Origin: DASZIT01 sp963770635
GTDB lineage: Bacteria; Actinomycetota; Acidimicrobiia; Acidimicrobiales; RAAP-2
Assembly (NCBI GenBank): GCA_963770635.1
Contig: CAVYQI010000006.1
Location: 620,001 to 684,000 of the forward strand
Direction of reading: 5' to 3'
DNA length: 64,000 nt
Of this stretch, positions 34,682 through 44,071 are shown piece by piece. The position numbers and the translations under genes were made by a program. The notes under the pieces were generated by a model, which was not told where the DNA came from, ran no database searches, and saw only the letters and a list, made by a program, of their open reading frames with translations. Numbering within the stretch: the stretch's first letter is position 1; every line of letters starts with the position of its first letter.

Positions 34682-35962
34682 TCATGCCGCGAAGCGGACG
34701 AACTGCTCCCGGCCCGGGCCGACCCCGACCAGCCGCACCGGGGTGCCGATCTGCTCGGCCAGGAAGTGCACGTAGTCGCGGGCCGCCTGCGGGAGGTCTC
34801 CGATCTCGGTCGCCCCCGACAAGTCCGTCTTCCAGCCCGGGAGTTCTTCGTAGATGGGCTTGACCTGATGGAACACCGACTGGTGGTAAGGAGGATGGGT
34901 GAAGCGCTCGCCGTTGGCCTCGTAGGCCACGCAGACCTTCACGGTGTCGAAGGTGTCGAGCACGTCGAGCTTGGTGAGGGCGATCTCGGACAGCGAGTTG
35001 AGCCGCACCGCCTGGCGCATCATCACCGCGTCGAACCATCCCGGCCGGCGGCGGCGCTTGGTGTTGACCCCGTACTCGTGGCCGATGTCCACCAGGGTGT
35101 CGCCGATCTCATCGGTGAGCTCGGTGGGGAACGGCCCGCTGCCCACCCGGGTGACGTAGGCCTTGGCGATGCCGATCACCTGGTCGATGTAACGGGGGCC
35201 GACCCCGGCCCCGGTGCAGGCCCCGCCGGCCACCGGGTTCGACGAGGTGACGAATGGATAGGTGCCGTGATCCAGATCGAGGAAGGTGGCCTGGGCCCCC
35301 TCCAGGAGGACATTGGCCCCCCGCTCCAGGGCGTCGTGGGTCACCCCCACCGTGTCGGCCACCATCGGGGCCACCCGCGGGGCCAGCTCGTCGAGGTAGA
35401 GGGCGCTGATCTGGTCGGCGTTGGCCGGCAGCCGGTTGTAGACCTTGGCCAGGATGGCGTTCTTCTCCTTCAGGACCACGTCGAGCTTCTGCCGGAAGAT
35501 CTTCGGGTCGAGCAGATCCTGGACCCGCAGCCCGACCCGGGCCGACTTGTCGGCGTAGGCCGGCCCGATCCCCCGGCGGGTGGTCCCCAGCTTGTTCTTG
35601 CCCAGGAAGCGCTCGGCCAGCTGATCCAGCTCGTGGTGGTAGGGCATGATCAGATGGGCGTTGCCGCTGACCAGGAGTTTCGACGTGTCGATCCCCTTGG
35701 CCGTCAGGGTGTCGACCTCGGCCAGCAGGACGGTCGGGTCGACCACCACCCCGTTGCCGATGATGGGGGTGATGTGGTCGTAGAGGATCCCGCTCGGGAC
35801 CAGCTGGAGGGCGAAGGTCTCGCCCTCGACCACGATGGTGTGCCCGGCGTTGTGGCCGCCCTGGTAGCGGACAACCAGCTCCATCTCCTTGGCCAGCAAG
35901 TCGGTCAACTTGCCTTTGCCCTCATCACCCCACTGGGTTCCGACGACCACGGTTGCCGGCAC
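34682..35962 (-). CDS. purA: Adenylosuccinate synthetase PurA
   Basis: GTP-dependent conversion of IMP to adenylosuccinate. 426 residues. The P-loop GTQWGDEGKGKLTDLLA spans 8-24, with GGHNAGHTIV at 35-44, GIGPAYADKSARVGLRVQDL, and the C-terminal DLPQAARDYVHFLAEQIGTPVRLVGVGPGREQ that ends the family. Ten bases upstream (in transcription order) of purD; the three genes purA-purD-purB form one unit. Confidence 0.97.
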   Translation of the reverse strand: MPATVVVGTQWGDEGKGKLTDLLAKEMELVVRYQGGHNAGHTIVVEGETFALQLVPSGILYDHITPIIGNGVVVDPTVLLAEVDTLTAKGIDTSKLLVSGNAHLIMPYHHELDQLAERFLGKNKLGTTRRGIGPAYADKSARVGLRVQDLLDPKIFRQKLDVVLKEKNAILAKVYNRLPANADQISALYLDELAPRVAPMVADTVGVTHDALERGANVLLEGAQATFLDLDHGTYPFVTSSNPVAGGACTGAGVGPRYIDQVIGIAKAYVTRVGSGPFPTELTDEIGDTLVDIGHEYGVNTKRRRRPGWFDAVMMRQAVRLNSLSEIALTKLDVLDTFDTVKVCVAYEANGERFTHPPYHQSVFHQVKPIYEELPGWKTDLSGATEIGDLPQAARDYVHFLAEQIGTPVRLVGVGPGREQFVRFAA

Positions 35963-36075
35963 GCGCTACTCCTCCGTTGCGAAAAGCGGATTACGCACCA
36001 GTGTAACCGCATCCGGCCAGCTGGCGGGCTGGCGCCGGACTGGAGCGGCCCGGGAGGCCGTAGAATGGCGGGGAC

Positions 36076-36594
36076 ATGGCATTAGTGATTCCCTTCCTCC
36101 GAACCTCACCGTGGTACCTGGTCTTCGGGGTCCTCATCGGCTTCCTGAACTACCGCAGCACCGAGCGGTTCCGCCGGGTGACCGGGAGGAGCCCGTGGGG
36201 CATCCCGCCCATCGTCTGGGCGCTGGCCAGCGTGTTCATCTCCCTGTTGGTGACCGTCCTGGCCTTCATCGCCATGGCCACCAGCCAACGGCGGGGGATG
36301 CGACAGGGCGGAGGCGGGTACCCGGGCGGTTTCCCGGGTAGCGGGGGCGCGGGCGGCGCACCCGGTCCCTACGGTGGCCACGCCAGCCGGCACCTTCCCT
36401 ATCCCCAGCCGACCCTGTCGACCAAGTCCAGTTCCATCCCGGCCACCGCCACCCAGGTCACGCCGGCGCCGGTCTCCGCACCTCCGAGTTGGCAGGCCGA
36501 CCCGTCGGGGCGGTTCGATTTCCGCTACTGGAACGGCGAGGAGTGGACCGAGTTCGTGTCCCAGGACGGGGAGTCCAGCACCGACCCGTTCTGA
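36076..36594 (+). CDS. Membrane protein with C-terminal DUF2510 domain
   Basis: 172 residues: two membrane helices (about 10-25 and 46-67), a Gly/Pro-rich linker (75-105), and a C-terminal DUF2510 motif PPSWQADPSGRFDFRYWNGEEWTEFVS, in which the paired aromatic/Trp residues are typical. DUF2510 modules occur at membrane-protein ends in actinobacteria; their ligand is unknown. Divergent from purA. Confidence 0.82.
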   Translation: MALVIPFLRTSPWYLVFGVLIGFLNYRSTERFRRVTGRSPWGIPPIVWALASVFISLLVTVLAFIAMATSQRRGMRQGGGGYPGGFPGSGGAGGAPGPYGGHASRHLPYPQPTLSTKSSSIPATATQVTPAPVSAPPSWQADPSGRFDFRYWNGEEWTEFVSQDGESSTDPF

Positions 36595-36641
36595 CCCGGT
36601 TCGAGCCCAAAAAAGCGCGGGCGCGGATCTACACTCGTTCC

Positions 36642-36890
36642 ATGAAACGGTTCCGTGTCCAGCACCTGGATCTGGCCGCCGGAGCGGCCGGAGCCAAGCG
36701 GGTGAAACGGGTCAAGGAGTACGACTCGCTGCCGGAAGCCCGGGCCGAGTGCGACGCCCTCTGGGCGCTCCACGAGATCCCCACCCGGCAGGAGATCCGG
36801 GATTCGAAGACCGGTGATCGGTGGGTCCGGGCCCCCGGTTCCCTCGAGTGGGAGTTGGTGCGCCCGTTCGGGGACGAGGACACCGGCTGA
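36642..36890 (+). CDS. Small hypothetical protein, 82 aa
   Basis: Starts MKRFRVQHLDLAAGAAGAKRVKRVKEYDSL, very basic N-terminus, then an acidic helix (PEARAECDALWALHE) and a strand-rich end (DSKTGDRWVRAPGSLEWELVRPF). Codon usage matches neighbours. No known family. It lies 47 bases after the DUF2510 gene and might be cotranscribed. Confidence 0.55.
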   Translation: MKRFRVQHLDLAAGAAGAKRVKRVKEYDSLPEARAECDALWALHEIPTRQEIRDSKTGDRWVRAPGSLEWELVRPFGDEDTG

Positions 36891-36932
36891 TGATCCAGGG
36901 TTAGAAGCTCGAAGGGCCAACGGTGCTCCGCG

Positions 36933-37823
36933 TCAGGGGGTGTGGGTACCGGTCCCGCCCCGGAGGCGGGATCCCGGTTGGTAATTGGGGCCGGCGGTGA
37001 GGTCGACCCGGGCCAGCAGCAATTCGCACGGGGGCTCGAACTCCACCGCGAACCTGTCCGCGGTCTGGCGGCCGAGCAGCTCCCACGGCAGCGTGGTGAG
37101 CCGATCGGTCTCGTCCTCGAGATGTTGGCGCCGGGCGACGCCCTCCGGGGTCACCACCTGGTCGTGGGCGAGTCCCTTGTCGGCGAGGCCTCGCCATCCG
37201 GCGGCCAGTTCGTCCGGTCCGGTCCCCCGTGAGGTCGGGATCCAGTCGGCTTCGTAGCCGAGCCAGGCATTGTGGAGGATCGACGCCTCCACCCCGGTCA
37301 GCCCGAGGCCGGTCGCCAGCGCCCAGTGGGTGTCCCCCCGCCATTCGCGCAGGCAGTTCACCGCGTGCCAACCCGACAGCACCGGGTCATCGGGCCTCGG
37401 CATGCGCAGATGGGCGGCGAAGAACACCCGGCCGACCGTAGGGAGCTGCTCGACGACCGACCACAGGCGCGGGCCCAGCGCCGACAGCGGCTCGAGGATC
37501 TCCGGGGCATGCGCCGCCAGCCCTTCGACGATGGCCTCATCCCGGGCCGCCCAGACCGCCTCGAAGGTTGTCGCCGCCTCGACCCGATCGAAGGCAAGCC
37601 GGATGCCGGACGGCGAGATGGAGCCGAAGGCGGCGATCACACTGTCAGGGCCGGCCGGGGCCAGCGGTGCGCAACGGGCGGCGATGTACCCCAGCGCCCC
37701 GGGCACACCCAGCTCGTCGTAGCGAGTCAGGGCCCCCGGATCCCAGAAGATCCAACCGACCGTGGTCTGCACCGACCGGGCATTCCGTCGGCTCGTCTCC
37801 AGCCACGCGTCGGTCGCCCCCAT
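36933..37823 (-). CDS. SCO6745-family helical protein
   Basis: 296 residues from the ATG at 37823 with GGAG upstream. The sequence (RRNARSVQTTVGWIFWDPGA, GYIAARCAPLAPAGPDSVIAAFGSISP, VGRVFFAAHLRMPRPDDPVLSGWHAVNCLREWRGDTHW, LHNAWLGYEADWI) matches the SCO6745 family, common and uncharacterised in actinobacteria, with an embedded winged-helix-like C-terminus. Intact, unlike the genes on its right. Function unknown. Confidence 0.8.
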   Translation of the reverse strand: MGATDAWLETSRRNARSVQTTVGWIFWDPGALTRYDELGVPGALGYIAARCAPLAPAGPDSVIAAFGSISPSGIRLAFDRVEAATTFEAVWAARDEAIVEGLAAHAPEILEPLSALGPRLWSVVEQLPTVGRVFFAAHLRMPRPDDPVLSGWHAVNCLREWRGDTHWALATGLGLTGVEASILHNAWLGYEADWIPTSRGTGPDELAAGWRGLADKGLAHDQVVTPEGVARRQHLEDETDRLTTLPWELLGRQTADRFAVEFEPPCELLLARVDLTAGPNYQPGSRLRGGTGTHTP

Positions 37824-37894
37824 GCGCTCCACCCTACGGTGGGCAGTTGACGATCTGCCGATCGCGGTTTCGGCGGACTCGCGAACCCAGTTGT

Positions 37895-38563
37895 TCAACT
37901 GGGCGAGATGAACCCCGTCTCGTAGGCGATCACCACCAACTGGGCCCGGTCACGTGCGTCCAGCTTCATCAGCACGCGGCTCACGTGGGTCTTGGCCGTG
38001 GCCGCGCTCATGTGCAGCTCGTCGGCCAACTCCTGGTTGGACATGCCCTTGGCCACCAAGCCGAACACCTCGCGCTCTCGATCGGTCAGGGTGTCGAGGA
38101 TCTCGGTCGATCCGGCCGGTTTGACCTCCCGGCTGGCGAAGTCGGCGATCAGCCGTCGGGTCACACTCGGCGCCAGGAGGGCATCGCCTCCGGCGATCAC
38201 CCGGATCGCCGCCAAGAGCTCGGCCGGCGGGGTGTCCTTCAGCATGAATCCGCTCGCCCCGGCGCGCAAGTGCCTCATAGACGTACTCGTCGAGGTCGAA
38301 GGTGGTCAGGATCAAGATGCGGGGACCGCTTTCGTGATGCTGCACCGAAGGATCTGGTCGGGTCGCTTCGATGCCATCCATGACCGGCATCCGTACATCC
38401 ATGAGCACCACGTCCGGACGGGTGGCCTGGACCAGTTCGACCGCTTCTGCTCCGTTGGACGCCTCTCCCAGCACCGTCGAGGTCGCTGACGCGAGTCCAC
38501 CAGGACGCGGAAACCACCTCGCACCAGGGCCTGGTCGTCGACGACGACGACACCGATGGTCAC
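37895..38563 (-). pseudogene. NarL/FixJ-type response regulator, frame-disrupted by about six extra bases
   Basis: Fragments in three frames make one canonical regulator: TIGVVVVDDQALVRGGFRVLVDS, then LGEASNGAEAVELVQATRPDVVLMDVRMPVMDGIEATR with the phospho-acceptor Asp in VVLMDVRMP, LILTTFDLDEYVYEAL, and AGASGFMLKDTPPAELLAAI, then a LuxR-type helix-turn-helix (LTDREREVFGLVAKGMSNQELADELHMSAATAKTHVSRVL). Removing one base at each of about six points (two near 38475-38492, three near 38325-38370, one near 38266) restores it. GTG at 38563 overlaps the kinase stop as GTGA. No substitutions look damaging. Confidence 0.75.
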
Positions 38564-39835
38564 TGTGGCGTCGGATCGAGGGGCAGCCGGGCGCACACCT
38601 CGAATCCGCCTCCTCGCCGTGGGCCGGCGGTCAAGGAACCACCGAAGATCGCCGCCCGCTCGCGCATGCCGATAATCCCGTGATGCGCCCGAGCTTCGTC
38701 TTTGACGTTCGGCATCGAGTGACCACTGTTGGGGTGGAAGAAGCCCTCGTCAAATACGTTGACCACACCGCACCTTCCTCGAAGTGTGATGTGCACGGTG
38801 GCGTGGGCGGTCCTCCGGCGTGCTTGGTGACGTTCGTGAGCGCTTCCTGGACGATGCGATAGACCGACAGATCCATGCTCGGTGGAAGGTTCACCCTTTG
38901 ACCACTCAGCTGTAGGTCGACCTCGACCCGGCTGATCGAAATTGAATCAGCAACTCATCGATGTCGTCAATGCCCGGGGCAGGAATGAGGCTGGGGCCGT
39001 CGGAGTCATCGCGCCGCAGCACACCCAAGACCCGGCGAAGCTCTTCGAGGGCCGAGCGGCTGGTCATCTCGACCGCCGCCAAGGCCTTACGAGCTTCTTC
39101 GGGTTGCATGTCGAGCACGTGGCCGACCGACGCTCGATTGGATCGCTATGACGCTGAGGCTATGGGCGACAATGTCGTGCAGCTCTCGGGCGATCTGAAG
39201 GCGCTCTTCAGCAATGGACTGCTCGGCTCGTTCGACCTCTCGACGTTGGCGCTGCTCGGACTGAGCTGGCGAGCCCGGCGACGTACGCACGTCGGGCGCG
39301 GACACTGTCGCCCACAAACCAGGCCGCCCCGGCCACGATGATATTGGATGTGTCGGTTACCGTCTGCCGGATGCACATGGCGGCAATCCCGAGCGCCGAT
39401 CAGGAGCACACCCTCGACGACGCACAGTGCAATGACCGAGGTCTCGACGTTCGTAGTGCAGTGGCCACGATGTAGAGGGCAAGGGCCACCACGGGTACTC
39501 CGGCGAAGTCTGTTCCAAGCACAAACGCTGCCGACAAGGGCGCCGGTGACCACAACGAGCACGGGAATCGGATATCTCCGACGGAGGGCGAGGGGAAGGG
39601 TGGCGACAGACACAGCGCCGCCGCGAGGAGAACGACGTGATGGGGATGACCTTGCCGTGGTTACCAACGAACAGGGAGCTAAAGCCGCCCACGAGGAACA
39701 GCACCGATAGTCCGATATCGGTCAAAAACCATTGCCGGGGTGTGATGCGCTGAAGCAGTGGGGGGCGAGGAGCCGGAGATCCCCGTGTGAAACGACATAT
39801 CGCGACGCTATCGAGCCAACCGCCGCACGCATCAC
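38560..39835 (-). pseudogene. NarL-family sensor histidine kinase, frame-disrupted many times
   Basis: Scattered over three frames are the N-terminal membrane part (RQWFLTDIGLSVLFLVGGFSS, LPLALRRRYPIPVLVVV, FAGVPVVALALYIVATALR, TSNIIVAGAAWFVGDS), a HisKA_3 dimerisation region with ELHDIVAHSLSVIAIQS (phospho-acceptor His), a second helix (ALEELRRVLGVLRRDD) and HATPase pieces (DLSVYRIVQEALTNVTKHAG, HHGIIGMRERAAIFGGSL). At least ten indels are needed; most are resolved by deleting one base, for example VGR/HVLDMQPEE near 39123. The start is uncertain (GTG at about 39835). Divergent from the ABC transporter genes. Confidence 0.7.
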
Positions 39836-39851
39836 CCTACGGTCGTTCGCT

Positions 39852-39869
39852 GTACATCTAGCGATGTAC
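39852..39869. promoter_or_regulatory. Perfect 7-4-7 dyad between kinase and ABC genes
   Basis: GTACATC-TAGC-GATGTAC lies in the divergent region, 16 bases upstream of the putative kinase start and about 160 bases before the ABC ATPase. A site for the adjacent response regulator or another dimeric repressor is plausible but unproven. Confidence 0.45.
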
Positions 39870-40031
39870 GACTCCGGCGCAACACGGCCGGATGCCTACC
39901 CCGCGAGAACGGAGATGCAAGTCGCCGCCAGGGTGACGACAGGTCAACGCGACGTCGTCATGATGGTTCCAGAGGTCCGAACGACTCTGCCGTCGAGCCA
40001 AGGCACGAACTCAATCACCGAGGAGCAGCAC

Positions 40032-41009
40032 ATGATCGAAGTCACCGGCATCACCAAGCGTTACGGCGACACCCTCGCGGTCGACGATTTGTCCTTCGAG
40101 GTCAAGCCCGGGCAGATCACCGGGTTTCTCGGACCCAACGGGTCCGGCAAGTCGACCACCATGCGCATGATCATGGGACTCGACAATCCCGACGCCGGGG
40201 AGGCCAAAATCAACGGCGGTCGCCTACGGAGGTCTCGCCTGGCCGCTTCGAGAGGTCGGGCGCACTCCTCGAGGCCAAGGCGATCCATCCCGGCCGAAGC
40301 GCCCTCAATCATCTTTGGGCGCTGGCCCAGACCAACGACATTCCGCGATCACGAGTGGACGAGGTCCTCGAGATCGTGGGGCTCTCGCAGCGTGGCCACG
40401 CAAGCGCGCCGGCACCTTCTCACTCGGGATGGGCCAGCGGCTCGGCATCGCGGCGGCACTTCTCGGAGACCCCAGCGTGCTGCTGTTCGACGAGCCCATC
40501 AACGGTCTCGACCCCGAAGGGATCCGCTGGGTCCGCAACCTGCTGAAGGGACTGGGTCAAGGAGGGCCGGACGGTCTTCGTCTCGAGCCACCTCATGAGC
40601 GAAATGGCCCTGACCGCCGACCACCTGGTCGTCATCGGCCGCGGTCGTCTGATCGCCGAGATGCCGGTCGACCGACTTCATCGCCCAGAGCTGCCAGCAG
40701 TTCGTGCGGGTTCGCACTCCCCAGACCGAGAGAGTTCCGGGAGGCCATGCGGTCCGAGCGGAGCGACCGTGGTCCAAGAAGAGGACGGCGCGTTGTCGGT
40801 TGCCGGGCGTCAGCGCGGAGCAGATCGGCGACATCGCCTTCGAGCAGCAGGCTGACCCTTCACGAACTCTCGCCGCAGATGGCATCGCTCGAAGAGGCAT
40901 TCATGGAACTGACCCAAGACAGCGTCGACTACCGAGGAGAGGGCGGCTTCGCCGCCAACCCGAACCTTCGTCCACACCGACGACACGGCAGATGCCGGCA
41001 GGAAAGTGA
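40032..41009 (+). pseudogene. ABC transporter ATPase (BcrA/DrrA-like), frame-disrupted by about 12 single-base insertions
   Basis: ATG at 40032 after GAGGAG. The pieces in order: IEVTGITKRYGDTLAVDDLSFEV, Walker A GFLGPNGSGKSTTMRM, YGGLAWPLREVG, ALLEAKAIHPGRSALNHL, signature FSLGMGQRLGIAAALLGDP, Walker B VLLFDEPINGLDPEG, VFVSSHLMSEMALTADHLVV, DFIAQSCQQFVRV, EFREAM, ATVVQEEDGALSV, VSAEQIGDIAFEQQ, LTLHELSPQMASLEEAFMELT. Each break is repaired by removing one base: 40215-40224, 40258-40260, 40391, 40400, 40558, 40672, 40731, 40759, 40805-40807, 40851 and two near 40964-40967. No break needs an added base and no residue looks degenerate. Confidence 0.8.
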
Positions 41010-41016
41010 GCATCCA

Positions 41017-41858
41017 ATGACCCTCATCACCACCACCATCCCCGCCCCGACGGCGCCGCGTTACCGCCCGGCCGGGGTGATGCGAGTCGGAGTGGACCAA
41101 GATACGCAGTGTCCGTTCGACCACGTGGACGCTCCTGTCGTTACCATCGTCCTCACCATCGGCGTCGGCATCATCGCCACGGCCACCGAGGCGACCCGGT
41201 GGGCCCACGCCGGCCCGGGCGACACGCTGAGCTTCGATCCCACGAACGTCAGCCTCATCGGCTCGTTGTTCGGTCAACTGGCCATCGGCATCCTGGGCGT
41301 ACTGGCCATCAGCGCCGAATACGGGACCGGAACCATTCGCTCCAGCCTGGCGGCCGTCCCGAACCGACCGCTGTTCCTGGCTGCCAAGGCACGGCGTCTT
41401 CGCCGCCGTCGCCTTCGTGGTCGGTGAGATCGCTCTCCTTCGGCGCCTTCTTCATCGGTCAGATGTTGATCGGCGGCGGGGCTCCGCACGCGACGCTCGG
41501 CCCAAGCCGGCGTGCTGCGAGCGCGTCGCCGGAGGCGGTCTGTACCTGGCGGTGTTGGGTCTCCTGGCCCTCGGTTTGGGCACCATCATCCGTCATACCG
41601 CCGGCGCCATCGCAGCCTTTGTCGGGGTGCTGCTCATCCTTCCGTTGTTGACTCCGGCCCTTCCCCAGTCGTTCCAGAACGCCATCAGCAAGTTCGAGCC
41701 GACCAACATCGGCAGCGCCATGACGGGGGTCAAGCCGCAGTGCCATCCATGGATCGGTCATGACCTTCAGCCCGTGGGTCGGGATGGCGATCCTGGCCGG
41801 CTACGCGGCGATTGCCCTCGGAGTCGGCGGGTACCGCATGCTGCGGCGTGACGCATAG
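41017..41858 (+). pseudogene. ABC-2 type permease, frame-disrupted by about eight extra bases
   Basis: ATG at 41017, seven bases after the ATPase stop. Repaired reading: RYRPAGVMRSEWTKIRSVRS, TIVLTIGVGIIATATEATRW, a large loop, FGQLAIGILGVLAISAEYGTGTIRSSLAA, VFAAVAFVVGEIVSFGAFF, GGGLYLAVLGLLALGLGTIIR and a last helix WVGMAILAGYAAIALGVGGY ending MLRRDA. Breaks near 41089, 41133, 41392, 41430, 41502, 41523 and 41740 are all fixed by deleting one or two bases. About six membrane helices, the usual partner of the BcrA-like ATPase; substrate unknown, possibly a peptide antibiotic. Confidence 0.75.
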
Positions 41859-41895
41859 GTAGCGTTTCGAAACCCGTCGGAGGTTTCTTCACTCG

Positions 41896-41939
41896 ACCGG
41901 CCCGGCCTTCCCGAAATTCACCGGGGAGGCCGGGCCGGT
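41896..41939. terminator. Strong bidirectional hairpin
   Basis: ACCGGCCCGGCCTTCCC pairs with GGGGAGGCCGGGCCGGT around a ten-base loop (16-17 bp with one mismatch). It lies between the converging ABC permease and SnoaL-like genes. Confidence 0.8.
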
Positions 41940-41944
41940 TCCGT

Positions 41945-41965
41945 TCCCCGGGGTCGCCCCGGGGA
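41945..41965. terminator. Second GC hairpin
   Basis: TCCCCGGGG-TCG-CCCCGGGGA forms a perfect 9-bp stem with a three-base loop, immediately after the previous hairpin and four bases from the end of the SnoaL-like gene. Probably acts with it in termination. Confidence 0.7.
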
Positions 41966-41968
41966 CCA

Positions 41969-42505
41969 TCACTCTTTCCTGATCACAGGGGGGCCGGGAA
42001 TGGTGGGGTCGAGAACCTTGGCCGCCGCTTCCCGGCCGGCGACCGGAAGCTCGGAGGGGTCGAGCAAGCCCAGCTGGACGAGCACCGTCGCCTGGTCCCA
42101 ATAGATGTGCTCGTAAGCAACTTTTCCGTTCTCTACCCCGACGATCACCACAAAGGCGACCGAGACCGGTCGCCCGGTCGGAGCCACGCCCGGGATCATC
42201 CATTCGATCTCTTGGGTGTGGGTGAAGGAGATGATCAGCTCATCAACGAGCCGCTCCTGCCCGACCGTCCTCGACACGGTGGTGAACTCGACATCGGGCG
42301 GGAAGAACTTTCCGATCAAACGATCGGCGTAAAAGGCCCGAACCCCTTCGAGGCCGGCACCTCCGATCATGGAGGGCACGTTGACGAGATGGGGGTTGGA
42401 GGTCATGGTTGCCAACGTTGTCTCAAGGTCTCCGGCGAGCTCGGCATCCATATGCCGATCGAACAGCTCCACCATCGCCGCTTGTCGATCCCGTTCGCTT
42501 GGCAT
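41969..42505 (-). CDS. SnoaL-like / NTF2-fold protein
   Basis: 178 residues from the ATG at 42505 (AGGTGAG upstream; a TTG eight codons earlier is possible). Pattern ELFDRHMDAELAGDLETTLATMTSNPHLVNVP, GGAGLEGVRAFYADRLIG, ELIISFTHTQEIEWMIPGVAPTGRPVSVAFVVIVGVENGKVAYEHIYWDQATVLVQLG is typical of the NTF2/SnoaL superfamily seen in ester cyclases and steroid-like isomerases. No catalytic residue can be assigned with certainty. The gene is intact although both neighbours on the plus strand are broken. Confidence 0.82.
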   Translation of the reverse strand: MPSERDRQAAMVELFDRHMDAELAGDLETTLATMTSNPHLVNVPSMIGGAGLEGVRAFYADRLIGKFFPPDVEFTTVSRTVGQERLVDELIISFTHTQEIEWMIPGVAPTGRPVSVAFVVIVGVENGKVAYEHIYWDQATVLVQLGLLDPSELPVAGREAAAKVLDPTIPGPPVIRKE

Positions 42506-42559
42506 GGGCTCACCTGCCTTTCCGATCAAACCTCCGAGATCAGACGTTGGACTCGGACC

Positions 42560-43078
42560 TCAGCTCGCCGTGGTGGTGGCCGGGAATCCTTGGCCGGCCA
42601 GATCGGCCCCGATGACCACCACGACGTCGACTCCCGCATCGTTCGCCACCGGGGCGGTCGCGCTCAGCGGTTGGACCGCCGCGGCCGGTGCCCCGATCTC
42701 CGAGGCCACCAGCGCTGCGGCCTGCTGTTTGGAGGGGGCGTAGTAGACGGCGGTCGTGGACGCCGACGATGTGCTGTTAGTGGGAGTTCCGACATTCCAT
42801 CCCTGTTGTTGGAGGAGCTGGGTGAAATGGCCAGCCGCGTTGGACTCCTGGGTCCCGTTGGCGACGAGGACCTTGACGCTGGCATGGGCGACGGTCGACG
42901 TGGTGGTGGTCGGCAGCAGACGAGGAGCGGTCGTCGTAGTGGTGCTCGAGCCGGATTTGAAGTGGGGGCCGAGGACCGAGCCGATGTATCCCGCCAGCGC
43001 CAGTGCAACCACAGCCGCGATGACGATGCCGATGCGTCTTCCCTGGGGATCCCGCGGATAGGAGTGGAGAGGGCCCAC
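42560..43078 (-). CDS. Membrane-anchored LytR_C-domain protein
   Basis: 172 residues. A short basic cytoplasmic segment (HSYPRDPQGRRIG), one membrane helix (about 17-36), a Thr-rich linker (45-63), then a LytR_C domain (about 66-170: VKVLVANGTQESNAAGHFTQLLQQQGWNVGTPTNS ... VVIGADLAGQG). LytR_C modules accompany cell-wall glycopolymer ligases of the LCP family, though no LCP domain is present here. Role in cell-envelope assembly is inferred. Confidence 0.85.
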   Translation of the reverse strand: MGPLHSYPRDPQGRRIGIVIAAVVALALAGYIGSVLGPHFKSGSSTTTTTAPRLLPTTTTSTVAHASVKVLVANGTQESNAAGHFTQLLQQQGWNVGTPTNSTSSASTTAVYYAPSKQQAAALVASEIGAPAAAVQPLSATAPVANDAGVDVVVVIGADLAGQGFPATTTAS

Positions 43079-43172
43079 GATGGAGAGCTTAGGCGGCGCC
43101 GGCTGGAATTCCCTTGTCAGAGCGTGTCTCGCGTCGCTCCATAGGCGGCGCGGACACCTCTAGTCTGAGGCC

Positions 43173-44071
43173 ATGGGTCTCCTCGAGCTGGAAGGGCTGA
43201 CTCGTCGCTTCGGAACCCTCACCGCCCTCGACGATCTCTCCTTCTCGGTCCCGGCCGGAGAGGTGGTCGGGATTCCTGGGCCCCAACGGAGCCGGCAAGA
43301 CGACCACCATGCGGGCCGTCTTCGGCCTCACCGAGCTCGACGCCGGGCAGGGTCCTCTGGGACGGGTCACCCGGTCGGCCCGGTGCGACCGGCGTCGATT
43401 CGGGTACATGCCGGAGGAGCGAGGGCTGTATCCGGCCATGCTGGTGGGCGAGCAGCTCGAGTACCTCGGGAGGCTGCACGGGATGAGCGCGACCGACGCC
43501 GAGGTCGCCACCAAGACATGGCTGGATCGGCTCGGGGTCCTCGACCGGGTGGAGAGCAAGGTGGAGGCCCTCTCCCACGGGAACCAGCAGCGGGTCCAGC
43601 TCGCCGCCGCCCTGGTCCACGGTCCCGAGCTCCTGATCCTGGACGAGCCCCTGGCCGGATTGGACCCGTCGGGGATCGACGCCATCGGAGGGGTGCTGGT
43701 CGAACAGGCCCGCGCCGGGTGCTGCGTGCTCTTCTCCAGCCACCAACTCGACCAGGTCGAGGATCTCTGCGAGTCGGTGACCATCATCGACCACGGCCGC
43801 CTGGTGGTGACCGGGAAGGTGGACGACCTGGCCACCAGCGGACCCCGCCGCCTGGTGGTGCGGGTGGAGGGGGACCGGGAGGCGTTCCTGGGCGCAAGGC
43901 CTGGAAGGTGTCACCATCTCCGAGATCGACGGCGGCGCGGCGCGACTCGTGCTGGGCCCGACGGTGGACAGCCAGACCGTCCTCGAGGCGGCCATGGCGA
44001 CCGGGCGGGTCACCGAGTTCGTATTCGAGCGCCGCCGGCTGTCCGAGGTGTTCCGGGAGGCAGTGCAATGA
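43173..44071 (+). pseudogene. ABC transporter ATPase with DUF4162 tail, frame-disrupted by five extra bases
   Basis: Starts MGLLELEGLTRRFGTLTALDDLSFSV. Walker A is split: VVG then FLGPNGAGKTTTMRAVFGL after removing one G near 43271-43273. Three more single-base insertions, near 43350, 43372 and 43390, separate LDAGRVLWDGSPVGPVRRRRFGYMPEERGLYP. The signature LSHGNQQRVQLAAAL and Walker B LLILDEPLAGLDPSG are intact. A last one near 43899-43901 precedes the C-terminal FVFERRRLSEVFREAVQ, a DUF4162 tail seen in NatA/daunorubicin-type ATPases. Ends in ATGA with the permease. Confidence 0.8.

Noticed and set aside
40032..41009. Programmed frameshifting to explain the broken ATPase
   Set aside because: About twelve shifts, no shared slippery motif or stimulatory structure, and all in the same sense; not compatible with known recoding.
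37895..41858. Many small separate ORFs as independent short genes
   Set aside because: They are consecutive fragments of one regulator, one kinase, one ATPase and one permease in alternating frames.
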